Below are positions 49,688 to 59,345 of a DNA stretch of 64,000 bases, one piece after another. The stretch comes from Vulcanisaeta distributa JCM 11216. Its GTDB lineage: Archaea; Thermoproteota; Thermoprotei; Thermoproteales; Thermocladiaceae. A program made the translations under genes and the position numbers. The notes under the pieces were generated by a model. That model worked only from the letters and a program-made list of their open reading frames with translations. It had not been told where the DNA came from and searched no databases. The first letter of the stretch is position 1, and each line of letters starts with the position of its first letter. Location: positions 26,484-90,483 of the forward strand of contig NZ_BBBI01000009.1 in assembly GCF_001315985.1 (NCBI RefSeq). The letters are read 5' to 3'.

Positions 49688-50514
49688 TTAGTTTGGCATA
49701 ACCTACGTACATAATCCCTCAGCGTGTATTGACTAACCTGGGTTACTTTAGCCACGTCCTCTATCCTTAATTTGTAATTAAATCTCTTGCCCACGCAGTA
49801 AATGATTGCGGCGGCCAGGATTGGCGGACTCCTTGATTGTATTACGGACTTTCGTAACGAGTTGAGAAACCTCTCGGCTTCAGGATAGAGGGTAACCCAG
49901 GAATCATTAAATAATTTAACAAGTCCTGACCTGATGAGGGATAATATTCTATCCCTCAAACTATACCTAAGCCCGACAGCGGCCAGAGAGTCCCTTATCG
50001 CTTCAAAGGTCAGTTTATGACCCCCCCTTAACCTACATGCGCTTATTACCTGCTTAGTGCTTATGGGTAGGTTATGTGACAATATTACGTATAATACCGC
50101 CGCAATCGCTGCCTCGTAGTAGGTTGCTGATGAGCCGTCCTTGCTTATTATTTTTCTAAAAATGAGCTTGGCTTCCTCGATGTACTCATTACCGATTCCA
50201 AAGGACCTAGCTATGAACAGCATACAGTCATATGCCCTATATATCGAGTAGCTCTCACGCCTTACCCTGAATAATTCATTTATGGCCCTCAACCTTTTAT
50301 AGACACTCAACTTTGTCTCATTACCCACTCTTACACTTCTCTCTACGGATTTCCATATTGGAGTTAGGTCAATCTCTTCACCATCTATTAATGGTGATGA
50401 TTGTGTATACGTATCATAAACGTATACAGAGCCAACCACAGTACCGCAATTCATGCATACATATTCTCCATCCCTCTCAATTACTCTTGAACTTCCACAG
50501 TAAGGGCATTGCAT
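49684..50514 (-). CDS. tfb: Transcription initiation factor IIB (TFB)
   Basis: Recruits RNA polymerase to TBP-bound promoters. The N-terminal zinc ribbon is CPYCG...CMNCG (residues 3-23), followed by a short linker and two cyclin-like repeats; the second contains the helix-turn-helix that reads the BRE (KVTQVSQYTLRDYVRRL). 276 residues is slightly short for TFB (~300-330) and the B-reader region is brief, so it may be a specialised paralogue. C7 at 50021 gives RLRGGHKL. It heads a minus-strand block with the secretion genes. Confidence 0.88.
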   Translation of the reverse strand: MQCPYCGSSRVIERDGEYVCMNCGTVVGSVYVYDTYTQSSPLIDGEEIDLTPIWKSVERSVRVGNETKLSVYKRLRAINELFRVRRESYSIYRAYDCMLFIARSFGIGNEYIEEAKLIFRKIISKDGSSATYYEAAIAAVLYVILSHNLPISTKQVISACRLRGGHKLTFEAIRDSLAAVGLRYSLRDRILSLIRSGLVKLFNDSWVTLYPEAERFLNSLRKSVIQSRSPPILAAAIIYCVGKRFNYKLRIEDVAKVTQVSQYTLRDYVRRLCQTN

Positions 50515-50622
50515 GGCATCTGTGATTTCATTCTCATTATTAATAAGTCCAGTGCTTATATGCCAAATAGCTCAGGGTTATTAAACTCCAGTGGAGTGTG
50601 AGAGTTTACTGAAACTTTTGGT

Positions 50623-50976
50623 CTACCTTAACACCTTCAAACCAATGTAGACCTTCTCGCCGACCTTAACATCATTTTTAAAATTATTAACGTCCATTAA
50701 CAAGCCCCCCCCTATCGATATCTTAACATTATTTCCACCCACGTAATACACGACTCCATTCATGTAGACATCCCAATTCGATGAGTAATTTGGGTCCTTC
50801 TCATTACTAATGCTAACCCTGACATTATCCCCCTGCTTAATATCAACACCAACGGCATTCCTTGGGTACTCGAGGGCCAGGGATACGCCAGACTCGCTAC
50901 TCATTTCAAGCCTTACAATGCCCCTGTAATCCGTACCCTTAACATCCATTACCTTGAAATCACCACTTAACTGCAT
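50623..50976 (-). CDS. rpoG: Probable RNA polymerase subunit RpoG/Rpb8
   Basis: About 116 residues, all-beta OB-like pattern: VKGTDYRGIVRLEM, VRVSISNEKDPNYSSNWD, GVVYYV, ISIGGLLMDV and VYIGLKVLR. The spacing of these strands resembles the crenarchaeal Rpb8 homologue of Sulfolobus as I recall it, but identity is low. Rpb8 is found in crenarchaea and a few other lineages and is a useful lineage marker. C7 at 50706 gives GGGLL where GGLL is expected. It is divergent from SmAP3. Confidence 0.55.
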   Translation of the reverse strand: MQLSGDFKVMDVKGTDYRGIVRLEMSSESGVSLALEYPRNAVGVDIKQGDNVRVSISNEKDPNYSSNWDVYMNGVVYYVGGNNVKISIGGGLLMDVNNFKNDVKVGEKVYIGLKVLR

Positions 50977-51033
50977 TGGTCTACGGTAAGGAAAAATACT
51001 AAAAAAGCTTATCTTATGTAATCCTGATTAATT

Positions 51034-51456
51034 ATGTCATTACTCGCCGATGCGGCCAGGAGGTTTAATGCGGAATTACTGAACATGGTTAATAAGGAGG
51101 TTAGGGTAACCACGAGCATGGGCACGACTTACCAGGGATTACTCGTGGGTATAGATAGCTCGTTAAACATGATGCTCGTGGATGCCGTCAATAATAAGAA
51201 TGAGAGGTTCTCCCGAGTATTGATAATGAGCCATGCCATAGTGGACGTAGTCCTTGTTCAGGAGTTTGTGGATCTCAGGGAGTTCGCCAGGTACATAGAT
51301 AAGTACTTCCCTGGCATGGTTAAGTATGTTGAGGAAGCAAACGTAGTGCAGGTTGGTAATGTCAAGGTGACCACGGCCGGTGTCGAGGGTTCAGGTCCAT
51401 TGGCCAAGCGCGTTAAGGAGTTGTTTGATGAGTTCATGTCTAAGCGAAAAACCTAA
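51034..51456 (+). CDS. Sm-like archaeal protein with C-terminal domain (SmAP3-like)
   Basis: 140 residues. The N-terminal ~75 residues form an Sm fold: VNKEVRVTTSMGTTYQGLLVGIDSSLNMMLVDA (Sm1) and VLIMSHAIVDVVLV (Sm2). The C-terminal ~65 residues match the extra domain of the Pyrobaculum SmAP3 type. It forms heptameric RNA-binding rings. No G/C run disturbs it. The tgtA gene starts about 75 bp downstream. Confidence 0.82.
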   Translation: MSLLADAARRFNAELLNMVNKEVRVTTSMGTTYQGLLVGIDSSLNMMLVDAVNNKNERFSRVLIMSHAIVDVVLVQEFVDLREFARYIDKYFPGMVKYVEEANVVQVGNVKVTTAGVEGSGPLAKRVKELFDEFMSKRKT

Positions 51457-51529
51457 ATTATTAACGCTGTGTAAAAATCCTGAGGATAGGTATATTTTTA
51501 GAATAAACCCTGTTTTGTGGTTATTCCGA

Positions 51530-52612
51530 ATGTCCTTTGAAATATTAGAAAAAGATTTAGCTGGAAGAATTGGCAGATTAAGGACTAGGTCAGGTATTAT
51601 TGAGACTCCAGCATTATTTCCCGTGATAAATCCGGTAAAACAGGTTATATCATTAAGCGATATCTTGGGTATAGGCTTTAATCAAGTAATAACTAATGCC
51701 TACCTACTTAAGAGACATTATGGCGACCTTGTCAGGGAGGTTGGCGTGCATAAACTGCTTAATTGGGATAAACCCATCATGACAGACTCAGGCGCATATC
51801 AACTGCTCATGTACGGTAAAGTCGAGGTATCCCCCCCAGAGAGATTCTCAAGTATGAGATTGACATAGGCACAGACATCGGCGTGATACTCGACATACCG
51901 ACAGTGGGGGGGTAGGCCTAAAGAAGCCGTAGTGCTTGAGGTTGAGGAAACCCTGAGAAGGGCCAGGGCAGCCCTTGTGAAGGCCAAGGTATGGGATCCC
52001 GAACACAGGATGTTGATTGTGGGTCCAGTGCAGGGTGGTGATAAACTCGACATACTTAGTTACTCGGCCACGAAGATGGGCGAGTTGAACTTCGATATCT
52101 ACGCTATCGGTAGCCCAACAACGCTCCTTGAGGAGTATGACTTCTCAACGATAATGAGGATGATAGCCGTGGTGAAGGAGAGGTTGCCACCAGGCAAGCC
52201 CGTGCACCTCTTTGGGGGGGCTGGGCACCCATTAATACTACCCTTTGCGGTCGCCATGGGCATTGACCTATTTGACTCTGCCAGTTACGTTCTGTATGCC
52301 CGTGATGATAGGATAATCCTTAGGGATAGGACCGTTAGACTTAGTGAGGTTAAGGTTGATAGAATACCCTGTAATTGCCCCCCCGTGTGTAGGAAGTACA
52401 GTGTTAAGGAGTTAACGAGTATGAATAAGGCTGAGCGCGAGAGGTTATTGGCAATCCACAACCTATACGTGCTTTGGGAGGAGATCCAGGAAATTAAGGC
52501 TAGGATTAAGGAGGGAACCCTTTGGGAGTACCTAGAGGAAAAAGCTGGCGGTGATGCCAGGGTTAAGTCGGCATTACTGGCCTTAAGGAAGGGGGTTAAG
52601 GGCTTTGCTTAA
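51530..52612 (+). CDS. tgtA: Archaeosine tRNA-guanine transglycosylase (frameshifted)
   Basis: Exchanges G15 of tRNA for preQ0. TIM-barrel motifs: MTDSGAYQLLMYG with the catalytic Asp, GPVQGGDKLD, LFGGAGHPLILPFAVAMGIDLFDSASYVLYARD, and zinc ligands CNCPVCRKYS near the end (an extra Pro from C7 at 52380). Breaks: 51831 (C7 for C5, VSPREILKYEIDIG expected) and 51905 (G7 for G6 or G3, PTVGGRPKE). I use the ATG at 51530. At about 360 residues it lacks the PUA domain of full-length TgtA. The next gene overlaps by 8 bp. Confidence 0.92.
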
Positions 52613-53189
52613 GGTAATCCCGGATGAGTCAGGGCGTGTGAAGGCACTGCACATAACATCCTTGGAATCCCTGCACAGGCCCGAAATAATTAGGCATGTT
52701 GAGAGACTTCTCAATAATTATGAGCCGCCCCCCCAGGGATGTATAGTCGTGGTATTGCCAGGTGAGCTTCTTGATAGACCATACATAAGAGACCCATTAA
52801 TATACTGGCTAATAGATCAACTAATAAGTAATGACTTATTAAGTAAAGTTCACATTATAATAAATAATCCCATCCTGGGTCCAATACCGTATGAGATAAG
52901 TGAGATTTACCCGTTATCGCAGCATGAGTATCCTGAACCTACTCCGAATTACCTGCGTCTACACGCTCACCATTTGCTACGTAAATACTTAATTAAATTA
53001 CGGAGTAAGGGATTTAACGGAATTATGGTAATTACGAAGGATTATCGCGAAAAAATAATCAATGAGTTAATGGGTCTGGGCTTTAAAGGCTTAATAATTC
53101 TTAAGGCTAGGTCAAGGCAGGAACTATACTCATTAATACCTTGGATCGTTAAGGAAATAAGTGGTATTCAATGTAGCAATCAGATGTAA
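52605..53189 (+). CDS. ArcS-like DUF5591 domain protein
   Basis: About 194 residues. NNPILGPIPYEISEIYPLSQHEYP resembles the DUF5591 part of archaeosine synthase, which carries out or assists conversion of preQ0 to archaeosine after TgtA. The overlap with tgtA supports this role. No PUA domain or cluster motif is visible, so it is only part of a euryarchaeal ArcS; another subunit may be elsewhere. C7 at 52729 gives YEPPPQG, probably YEPPQG. Confidence 0.6.
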   Translation: MLKVIPDESGRVKALHITSLESLHRPEIIRHVERLLNNYEPPPQGCIVVVLPGELLDRPYIRDPLIYWLIDQLISNDLLSKVHIIINNPILGPIPYEISEIYPLSQHEYPEPTPNYLRLHAHHLLRKYLIKLRSKGFNGIMVITKDYREKIINELMGLGFKGLIILKARSRQELYSLIPWIVKEISGIQCSNQM

Positions 53190-53890
53190 TGGGGAGGTCC
53201 CTCCCTACGTTTCATACTTTCCTGCAACTCCTTAACTTCTTTATCAATAATCTCGGCTAACTCCCTTAATCTACTAACATCAACCTCGACGCCTGTTAAT
53301 TCCTTTAGGAACTGAATGGCGACGATAGCCGCATTAGGGTCTGCACGGAATGGTTCGGCATACGGCAATATGGAGATTGCGGGTATGCCGAACCTCTCGA
53401 ATTCATTCATTAACAACGCCAATGGCCCAACCATTGCGTAGTTAAGCTCCATAAGTTTAACCTTACCCAGGGAATATCTACTCCTATACTCGGTTGTTAC
53501 AGCGATTCTCAGCTGATCTAAATCCTCACCCCCCCTTAATCTATTATCAAGCCCACCAAAGAGTATGGCCTCCCTAAAACCATTAATGTATACCCAGCGG
53601 GCAATTGTTTTAACGACATCGTGCGCGTATTTGGTCATGAAGTCGCCATCCCAATGAATTATGGAAATAGTAAAACCAGTTTCCGGGCAATAATAAATCT
53701 CGCCAGGCGTTGAGAGCATGTTCGCACTAATTATGTAAGCACTCAACGGTGGTTCCCTGGGCATCACTATGAACCCAACCCTACGGCAATTAAGAGCATT
53801 GGACAGGTGCTGAACAACTAAGTAGCCAACCATGCCTATGCCTGCAAATCCCGTTAGGAAATACATGGGCTTTAGTATTGGCTCCACCAT
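53180..53890 (-). CDS. PAC2-family protein (proteasome assembly chaperone-like)
   Basis: Nucleoside-phosphorylase-like fold found in archaeal PAC2/PbaA-type proteins: FLTGFAGIGMVGYLVVQHL near the start and the C-terminal YAEPFRADPNAAIVAI are typical. I use the internal ATG at 53890 (MVEPILKP) because the upstream 47 residues look like antisense translation. About 236 residues. Converges on the ArcS-like gene with a 10-bp overlap and is divergent from S17e. C7 at 53530 gives LRGGEDL. Confidence 0.78.
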   Translation of the reverse strand: MVEPILKPMYFLTGFAGIGMVGYLVVQHLSNALNCRRVGFIVMPREPPLSAYIISANMLSTPGEIYYCPETGFTISIIHWDGDFMTKYAHDVVKTIARWVYINGFREAILFGGLDNRLRGGEDLDQLRIAVTTEYRSRYSLGKVKLMELNYAMVGPLALLMNEFERFGIPAISILPYAEPFRADPNAAIVAIQFLKELTGVEVDVSRLRELAEIIDKEVKELQESMKRREGPPHYI

Positions 53891-54004
53891 GTTAATCCTT
53901 ACATTGTTCACGGCATTAACAAAACCTGAACTAGTTATTAAAAGTGTTAGCATTACGTACATAACGTAAGATTTTAAAGGGGGGGTTAAGAATACGACTG
54001 GACA

Positions 54005-54235
54005 ATGGGGGCGTGTAAGGCCAAGGTACATAAAGAGCCTTGCCAGGAGGTTGCTTGAGGTTTACCCAGACAGGTTTAGTGATGATTTTGAGATGAATAA
54101 GAAGGTGGTTACTGAGTTGGCGGACATACCTAGTAAGGCCGTCCGTAACAAGGTGGCTGGTGAGATAACGAGGATGATCAAGAGAATGAAGCCGGTGCCG
54201 AGGAGAGACCTGAGGTTGAGTTGGAAGAGCAATAA
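54005..54235 (+). CDS. rps17e: 30S ribosomal protein S17e (frameshifted at both ends)
   Basis: Small archaeal/eukaryotic ribosomal protein. With ATGGGGCGT in place of ATGGGGGCGT at 54005 the start reads [18 protein letters not shown], the family N-terminus. [28 protein letters not shown] follows in the open frame. Near 54186 one A is missing (AGAGAATGAAG for AGAGAAATGAAG); repaired, the protein ends in an acidic tail [11 protein letters not shown] with TAA at 54233-54235, instead of running on into the heat-shock gene. Confidence 0.85.
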
Positions 54236-54269
54236 AGGTTTATTAAGGCTATTTTATTCTTTATGTTGT

Positions 54270-54814
54270 ATGTCGTGGTTCGAGGACATAGATAACTGGT
54301 TCAAGAGGATTCAGAGGTATTTTGAGGAGCTTGAGCGTGAGATGGAGGAGGAGATGGAGAGAATGATGAGAGGAGTTACGCCAGAAGAAGAGGAGGGAAA
54401 GCGTGGCGGTAAGGTAAGACCTAGGTATTATTATTATGGATTTGAGATATCCATAGGCCTGATGGGAAACCGAGAATTAAGGAGTTCGGCAACGTTAGGC
54501 CAAAGGGTGAGAGGCCAGTCATTGAGGAGGATATTGAGCCGTTAACCGACGTCATTGAGGAGGAGGACTCAGTAAAGGTTATAATGGACATGCCAGGTGT
54601 TGATAAGGATAAGATAAGTATTAGGGTTTCCGAGGATGGTAAGAAATTAATTATAAGTGCCAGGAACAGTGATAGGAAGTATTACAAGGAAGTTGAACTA
54701 CCAGCTGAGGTTGACCCTAGCCAGTCAAAAGCCACGTATAGGAACGGAGTATTAACCGTAGAGTTGAAGAAAAAGAGTTCAGGAAAGAGAGGATTTGAGA
54801 TTAAGGTCGAATAA
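54270..54814 (+). CDS. hsp20: Small heat-shock protein Hsp20 (frameshifted)
   Basis: ATP-independent chaperone. The N-terminal arm is helical and acidic ([15 protein letters not shown]); the alpha-crystallin domain starts at [15 protein letters not shown], contains GKKLIISA and ends with [15 protein letters not shown]. The break at about 54456 reads ATAGGCCTG where ATAGGCCCTG gives [16 protein letters not shown]. About 181 residues. TTTATTAAGG/TTTTATTC-like sequence between S17e and the ATG at 54270 is a probable promoter. Confidence 0.88.
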
Positions 54815-54989
54815 TTTTCTATTAAATCATTAAATCCCAAGGAACAATTAACATATTTCAAATAAGGCGGTTTAAATTGACATTATTTCTCATTTGCACG
54901 TTTAATCTATAGAAATACTTGGTTATTATCCTTCCCAGCAGCTAAGTAATTATTACCTTAAGTATCAATTATTGCTTACCTAGTCATAC

Positions 54990-55640
54990 ACAATTAAATA
55001 CATTCACCCCCCCATCCTTTGGTATTGGTTCCATGCGCATTGTTGTCGTTTCGTTGGTTAGGCCTACGTATACGTGTATTATGCCCACAGGCTCCATTTT
55101 GCGCCACCATGTTGAGGCCGTAGAAGTAGTAATCCCCCCCTTCTGAGACAATTGATGGGCCATTAATGATCCAGGAAACCATGATACCATAGCTGTAAGG
55201 GACTGTTTACTGCCAGTTACGTAATTGGCATTGTATGTGGTGTTTATGTAGGACTCAGCGTCATCGCTGGCTTTGTGGTGCTGATTATTATGGACCTATG
55301 CATGAATTAGGAATTCTTGTACGTGCTGTAGTAGACTAGGGAGGTTATTGAGACATTAACCGATTTACCAAGCACATGGGTGACAAAGCTAAGCCGGGCA
55401 GGTACTTAGGATGGAATGAGCCCTAATAATAACCAGGGAGGGTGGTGCCGTTTTATGTAGGATATCGTGACAACACGCATGAAGATGTAATCGTCAAGAA
55501 TTACTGCATGATCGCTAGGTGCAATGAGGCCCACGTAATAACCCCACCAATAACAAGTCTCAACCAAAGTCACAACTGACCACCTTACTGATTTTTCTAC
55601 GTGCCATGTATGGCCATTAATTATTCTCCCTCGTATTTTT
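54990..55640 (-). pseudogene. Degenerate secreted or surface protein
   Basis: On the minus strand, natural-looking but repeatedly frame-broken protein runs from about 55640 to 54990: WGYYVGLIAPSDHAVILDDY, then FVTHVLGKSVNVSITSLVYY, DDAESYINTTYNANYVTGS, SWIINGPSIVSEG and YYFYGLNMVAQNGACGHN. The Asn/Tyr/Thr-rich style suits an extracellular protein. At least four breaks in 650 bp exceed the local indel rate, so it looks like true decay, perhaps with artefacts on top. The rest of the 54815-55778 interval holds nothing else I can support. Confidence 0.4.
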
Positions 55641-55778
55641 AAATCCGGTTAGGGCTCGTTTCAGGAACTAGAACGTAAGAATAGTCGGTTAAGATAAGAC
55701 CTAGGCCTTAATAGGTCACGGAAGATTCAGTGATAGTAATTTACTTTAAGCTTAAAACTTAAATTTCTGGGTTACGTT

Positions 55779-57542
55779 GTGCAGTTTGGTAACGATGGTG
55801 ACCAATCAGGAAATGCCAAAAGGAAGTGGGTTATAGGCTCTGCATGGCCATACATCTATGCGGTACCTCACCTGGGCAATCTGATTGGTTCCGTATTGTC
55901 AGCTGACGTCTTTGCCAGATACCTTAGGCTCAGGGAGATGACGTTGTTTTTGTGTCCGGCTCTGATGAGCATGGCACGCCTATCGAGGTCGAGGCACTAC
56001 AGTTAGGTGTGAAGCCTAGGGAATTGACGGATAGAATGCATGAAATCGTGAAAAAGCTATTCGAATTGTGGGAGATTAGTTTCGATAATTACACGAGGAC
56101 AGAGTCGCCAGTGCATAAGGAATTCGTTAAAGAATTCTTCATGAAGCTCTACAACAATGGATACATAATTACTAGGGAAGACGAAGTACCCTACTGCCCA
56201 AAGGACAAGATCTACTTACCAGACAGGTTCATAATAGGTACTTGCCCATACTGCGGGTATGATAAGGCCCGCGGTGATCAATGCGAGAATTGCGGTAGGC
56301 TCCTTGAACCAAGGCTATTGATAAACCCGAGGTGTGCAATATGTGGTTCTAAACCAATTTGGGTCAGAACAAAGCATTGGTACCTGGACTTAACGAAGCT
56401 TGAGGACAGGGTTAGGAAGTACGTGGAGGAGAACACCGCACTGCCCGAGAACGCCAAGCAAATGAGCCTTGGGATGCTTAAGGAGGGATTAAGGCCAAGG
56501 GCCATAACAAGGGATAATAAGTGGGGGGGTATTGAGGCCCCCCCATTCCCTGGCGCCGATGATAAGACGATATATGTATGGTTTGAGGCTGTGCTCGGCT
56601 ACGTATCAGCAACGATAGAGTACTTCAGGAACAGGGGGTAATGAGGATGAGTGGAAGAAATTCTGGTTCGACCCAAGTACACGGGCCGTATTCTTTGTGG
56701 GTAAGGATAACATTCCATTCCACGTAATATTACTACCCGCAATGCTCATAGCCTCTGGAGACCCATACGTAATGCCCTACACCACAGCATCAACCGAGTA
56801 CTTACTATTCGAGGGTAAGAAATTCTCCAAGAGCCAAAGGATTGGTATTTGGATTGATGAGGCATTGGCGTTAATGCCCGTTGACTACTGGAGATTTGTC
56901 CTGGTTTACCAGAGACCTGAGGGGGGGAGGGATACGAGTTTCACGTGGCATCAAGTCCTTGAGGTCATAAACTCAATACTAAACGATGTAATTGGCAACT
57001 TCATACATAGGGTGCTTACTTTCATAAGCGCGAGGTTTAACGGGGAGGTTCCTAATGGGGCGCTTAAGGACATTGATGTTAAGTATAGGGATGAAGCCTT
57101 AAATCACTTCAGGAGTGCTGAGGGGCATTACGAGAGGATTGAGCTTAGGGATGCGTTGATGGAGGTTGTGGAGATTGCGAGGGTCGGTAATAGGTACCTA
57201 AACGAGAGACAGCCCTGGGAATTAATAAAGAGTAATAAGGATGAGGCAGGCGCGGTCATGCTCAATGCACTGCACATGGTTAAGGCCCTATCAATAGGCC
57301 TATGGCCTGTAATGCCCAAGTCAATGGAGGACCTATGGTCAATGGCGGGCTTCGGTAAATTAACCTGGGCGGATGCCTACGAACCGCCAAGGCCAGGTAC
57401 TAGGGTTAGTAATGTGAGGCCTCTCTTCAGGAAGATTAGTTATGATGAGTTTAAGGCAATGATGAGGAAGTTAGACGAGATTAGAGATGCTAAGGACAGG
57501 AATAAGTACCCATGGGAACAGGTATACCTGCCCAGTCAGTGA
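55779..57542 (+). CDS. metG: Methionyl-tRNA synthetase (frameshifted)
   Basis: Class I synthetase. HIGH-type motif [22 protein letters not shown], two zinc knuckles ([18 protein letters not shown]), and KMSKS-type KFSKSQR. Breaks: about 55938 (CAGGGAGATG for CAGGGGAGATG, restoring [12 protein letters not shown]) and 56637 (AGGGGGT for AGGGGT, restoring [13 protein letters not shown]). G7 and C7 at 56522 and 56539 insert residues in [11 protein letters not shown] (WGIEAPFPG expected); G7 at 56922 likewise. Start is a GTG at 55779. About 585 residues with no C-terminal tRNA-binding extension. Confidence 0.95.
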
Positions 57543-57613
57543 TATTATGTGGGGGGAATACCTTGGGGTTTTTATGGTAATAAAAATAAAATCGCGAGAC
57601 TCGTTAGTAATTG

Positions 57614-58158
57614 ATGGCCGTACTAACGAGGGATGAAATACTAAAGCTTGTTAAAGGCGGGGGGGTCCTATCAATAGAACCCTTCACCGAGGACGTTGTT
57701 AGGGAGAATGGGCTTGACCTTAGGGTCGGCACCGAGTACGCGATATACGCCTTCGACGGGCAGGTAATAGACCCATGCGAACTGGAGAGTGCTAGGCACC
57801 TATTCAGCATCGTTGAGGCTAAGGATGGCAGGATAGTAATACCACCAAGGAGCTTCGCATTACTGACGACAATGGAGTACGTGAAGTTCCCAAGGGACGT
57901 GGTCGGCTTCTGCAACCTCCGCTCAACCCTGGCCAGGTACGGCCTAAGCGTGCCACCAACAATAATCGATGCAGGCTTTGAGGGCAACGTAACGATAGAG
58001 GTAATAAACAATAGCGGCAATTACATGGTCCTTAGGCCAGGCATGAGGTTTCTACATGTGATCCTCGTAAAGGCAATTGGCGAGGCGAAGTACCTGGGTA
58101 GGTACCTGGGCCAGAGGGGGGGGTCACACCACCAAAGGGTATGAAGGGTGAGTGTTGA
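57614..58158 (+). CDS. dcd: dCTP deaminase (Dcd/DUT family)
   Basis: Converts dCTP to dUTP, or to dUMP if bifunctional. Family motifs: LDLRVGTEYAI, PPRSFALLTTMEYV, the active-site CNLRSTLARYGL, and IDAGFEGNVTIEV. G7 at 57660 gives KGGGVLSIEPF, one Gly too many. G8 at 58114 shifts the frame near the end; with six G it reads QRGVTPPKGMKGEC and stops at 58158. I use the ATG at 57614, one codon after an in-frame TTG. About 178 residues, normal. Converges on the isomerase-like gene. Confidence 0.9.
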
Positions 58159-58159
58159 G

Positions 58160-59341
58160 TTATGGTGTGTATTTAACGACGTCCATACCGAGGACGCCGG
58201 CTATGGTCTCCAACTCCTTAACCATATTGCCAGGTATTATGACGTGGTGATTATACGGCGCCAGCCTAAGGATGACCGAGGAGTCGGTACCGAGGTCAAG
58301 TATGGCCTGCGTCCTGCACATCCTATCACTCAGCAACCCTGTCTCAACAACCCTGGCACTGAAGATACCCATCCTCCTGAAGTCGCTTGAGACCGAGACC
58401 CCCCCAGTCACATCATTAAACAACAAACTGCCAGTCAAGCCATAGTTAAACCCAGACTCAAAGTGGGTCACAACCCTGGCATCCCTCACCATATTAAGGG
58501 CTATGGTACAATGAGCCATAGTAACCTTACTATCCTCAATGTGGTTCGTGTTCGCGATCCAACCACTATAGCCAGTTAACTCCCTGGCAACAACCATGGA
58601 GAACAAAGCCCTTAAGTCGGCCTCACACGCCGCTATCAACCCTTCCTCATTAAGCCTAGCCAACGCCAAACACGGTGTGACCCTATGCTTAACTAGGTAT
58701 GGGAAGCAGTTAATTGCGAGGGCATCGTACTTACCATAAAGACCACGCATGGCAGCGTAGATCCTACCAACGTCCCTAAGCCTCTCATCACCAACCTCAA
58801 ACTTAACCCTACCTTTAATGTAGTTCACGAACTCGGCGGCCAATTTCTCATCAGCATTATCAATCATATCCTCAAGGCTCTCCATGGGTATAGCATCAAC
58901 CCTCGCCTCAAACCTATCCTCAAAGGTCCTGGCTACGCTGTCCTTAGCCCCAACACCAAGCAGGGCAACCCTAATACCGAGTATAGAAGCTATGGCCCTG
59001 GCGATCCTTAGTGCATGGTCAATATGGCCCAGGTCATCGAGGTGAAGTATTCCCGAGTCAACCCCAACCTCACTAAGTAGGGCCCTTGCATCAAGGGCTG
59101 AGGCGAGACTATTAAGGCCTGGATGAGAAACAAGCAGTAACCTGCGTAGGCCGTAATCCTCGGCGAACTCCCTGACAAGGCGACTAACGCCACCTGACAG
59201 TATTAATGCAACGACAAACGCATCGCTAATGTTCAACCCCCTTAGCTCATCAGTACTTGATACGACCCTATCAACACCAACAGTGGGTAACCTATCCCTA
59301 TGCAGTGGTGAGACGAAGCCCAGGACGACGATCCTCCTCAT
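58160..59341 (-). CDS. L-fucose/L-arabinose isomerase-like protein
   Basis: About 394 residues. The C-terminal half shows the FucI/AraA-like pattern ALAINCFPYL, TPCLALARLNEEGL, ACEADLRALFSM and NHIEDSKVTMAHCT, with Glu, Asp and His placed as metal ligands in that superfamily. The N-terminal half has alternating beta-alpha segments. The natural substrate is unknown. The start is ATG at 59341 (MRRIVVLGF); the upstream six residues are probably untranslated. It overlaps or abuts the threonine-dehydratase-like gene upstream on the same strand, so an operon is likely. Confidence 0.65.
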   Translation of the reverse strand: MRRIVVLGFVSPLHRDRLPTVGVDRVVSSTDELRGLNISDAFVVALILSGGVSRLVREFAEDYGLRRLLLVSHPGLNSLASALDARALLSEVGVDSGILHLDDLGHIDHALRIARAIASILGIRVALLGVGAKDSVARTFEDRFEARVDAIPMESLEDMIDNADEKLAAEFVNYIKGRVKFEVGDERLRDVGRIYAAMRGLYGKYDALAINCFPYLVKHRVTPCLALARLNEEGLIAACEADLRALFSMVVARELTGYSGWIANTNHIEDSKVTMAHCTIALNMVRDARVVTHFESGFNYGLTGSLLFNDVTGGVSVSSDFRRMGIFSARVVETGLLSDRMCRTQAILDLGTDSSVILRLAPYNHHVIIPGNMVKELETIAGVLGMDVVKYTP

Positions 59342-59345
59342 ACAA

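Noticed and set aside
4912..56640. Programmed ribosomal frameshifting as the explanation for the many split genes
   Set aside because: More than 25 unrelated housekeeping genes would need it, often several times per gene, and many run changes add residues in frame without any shift.
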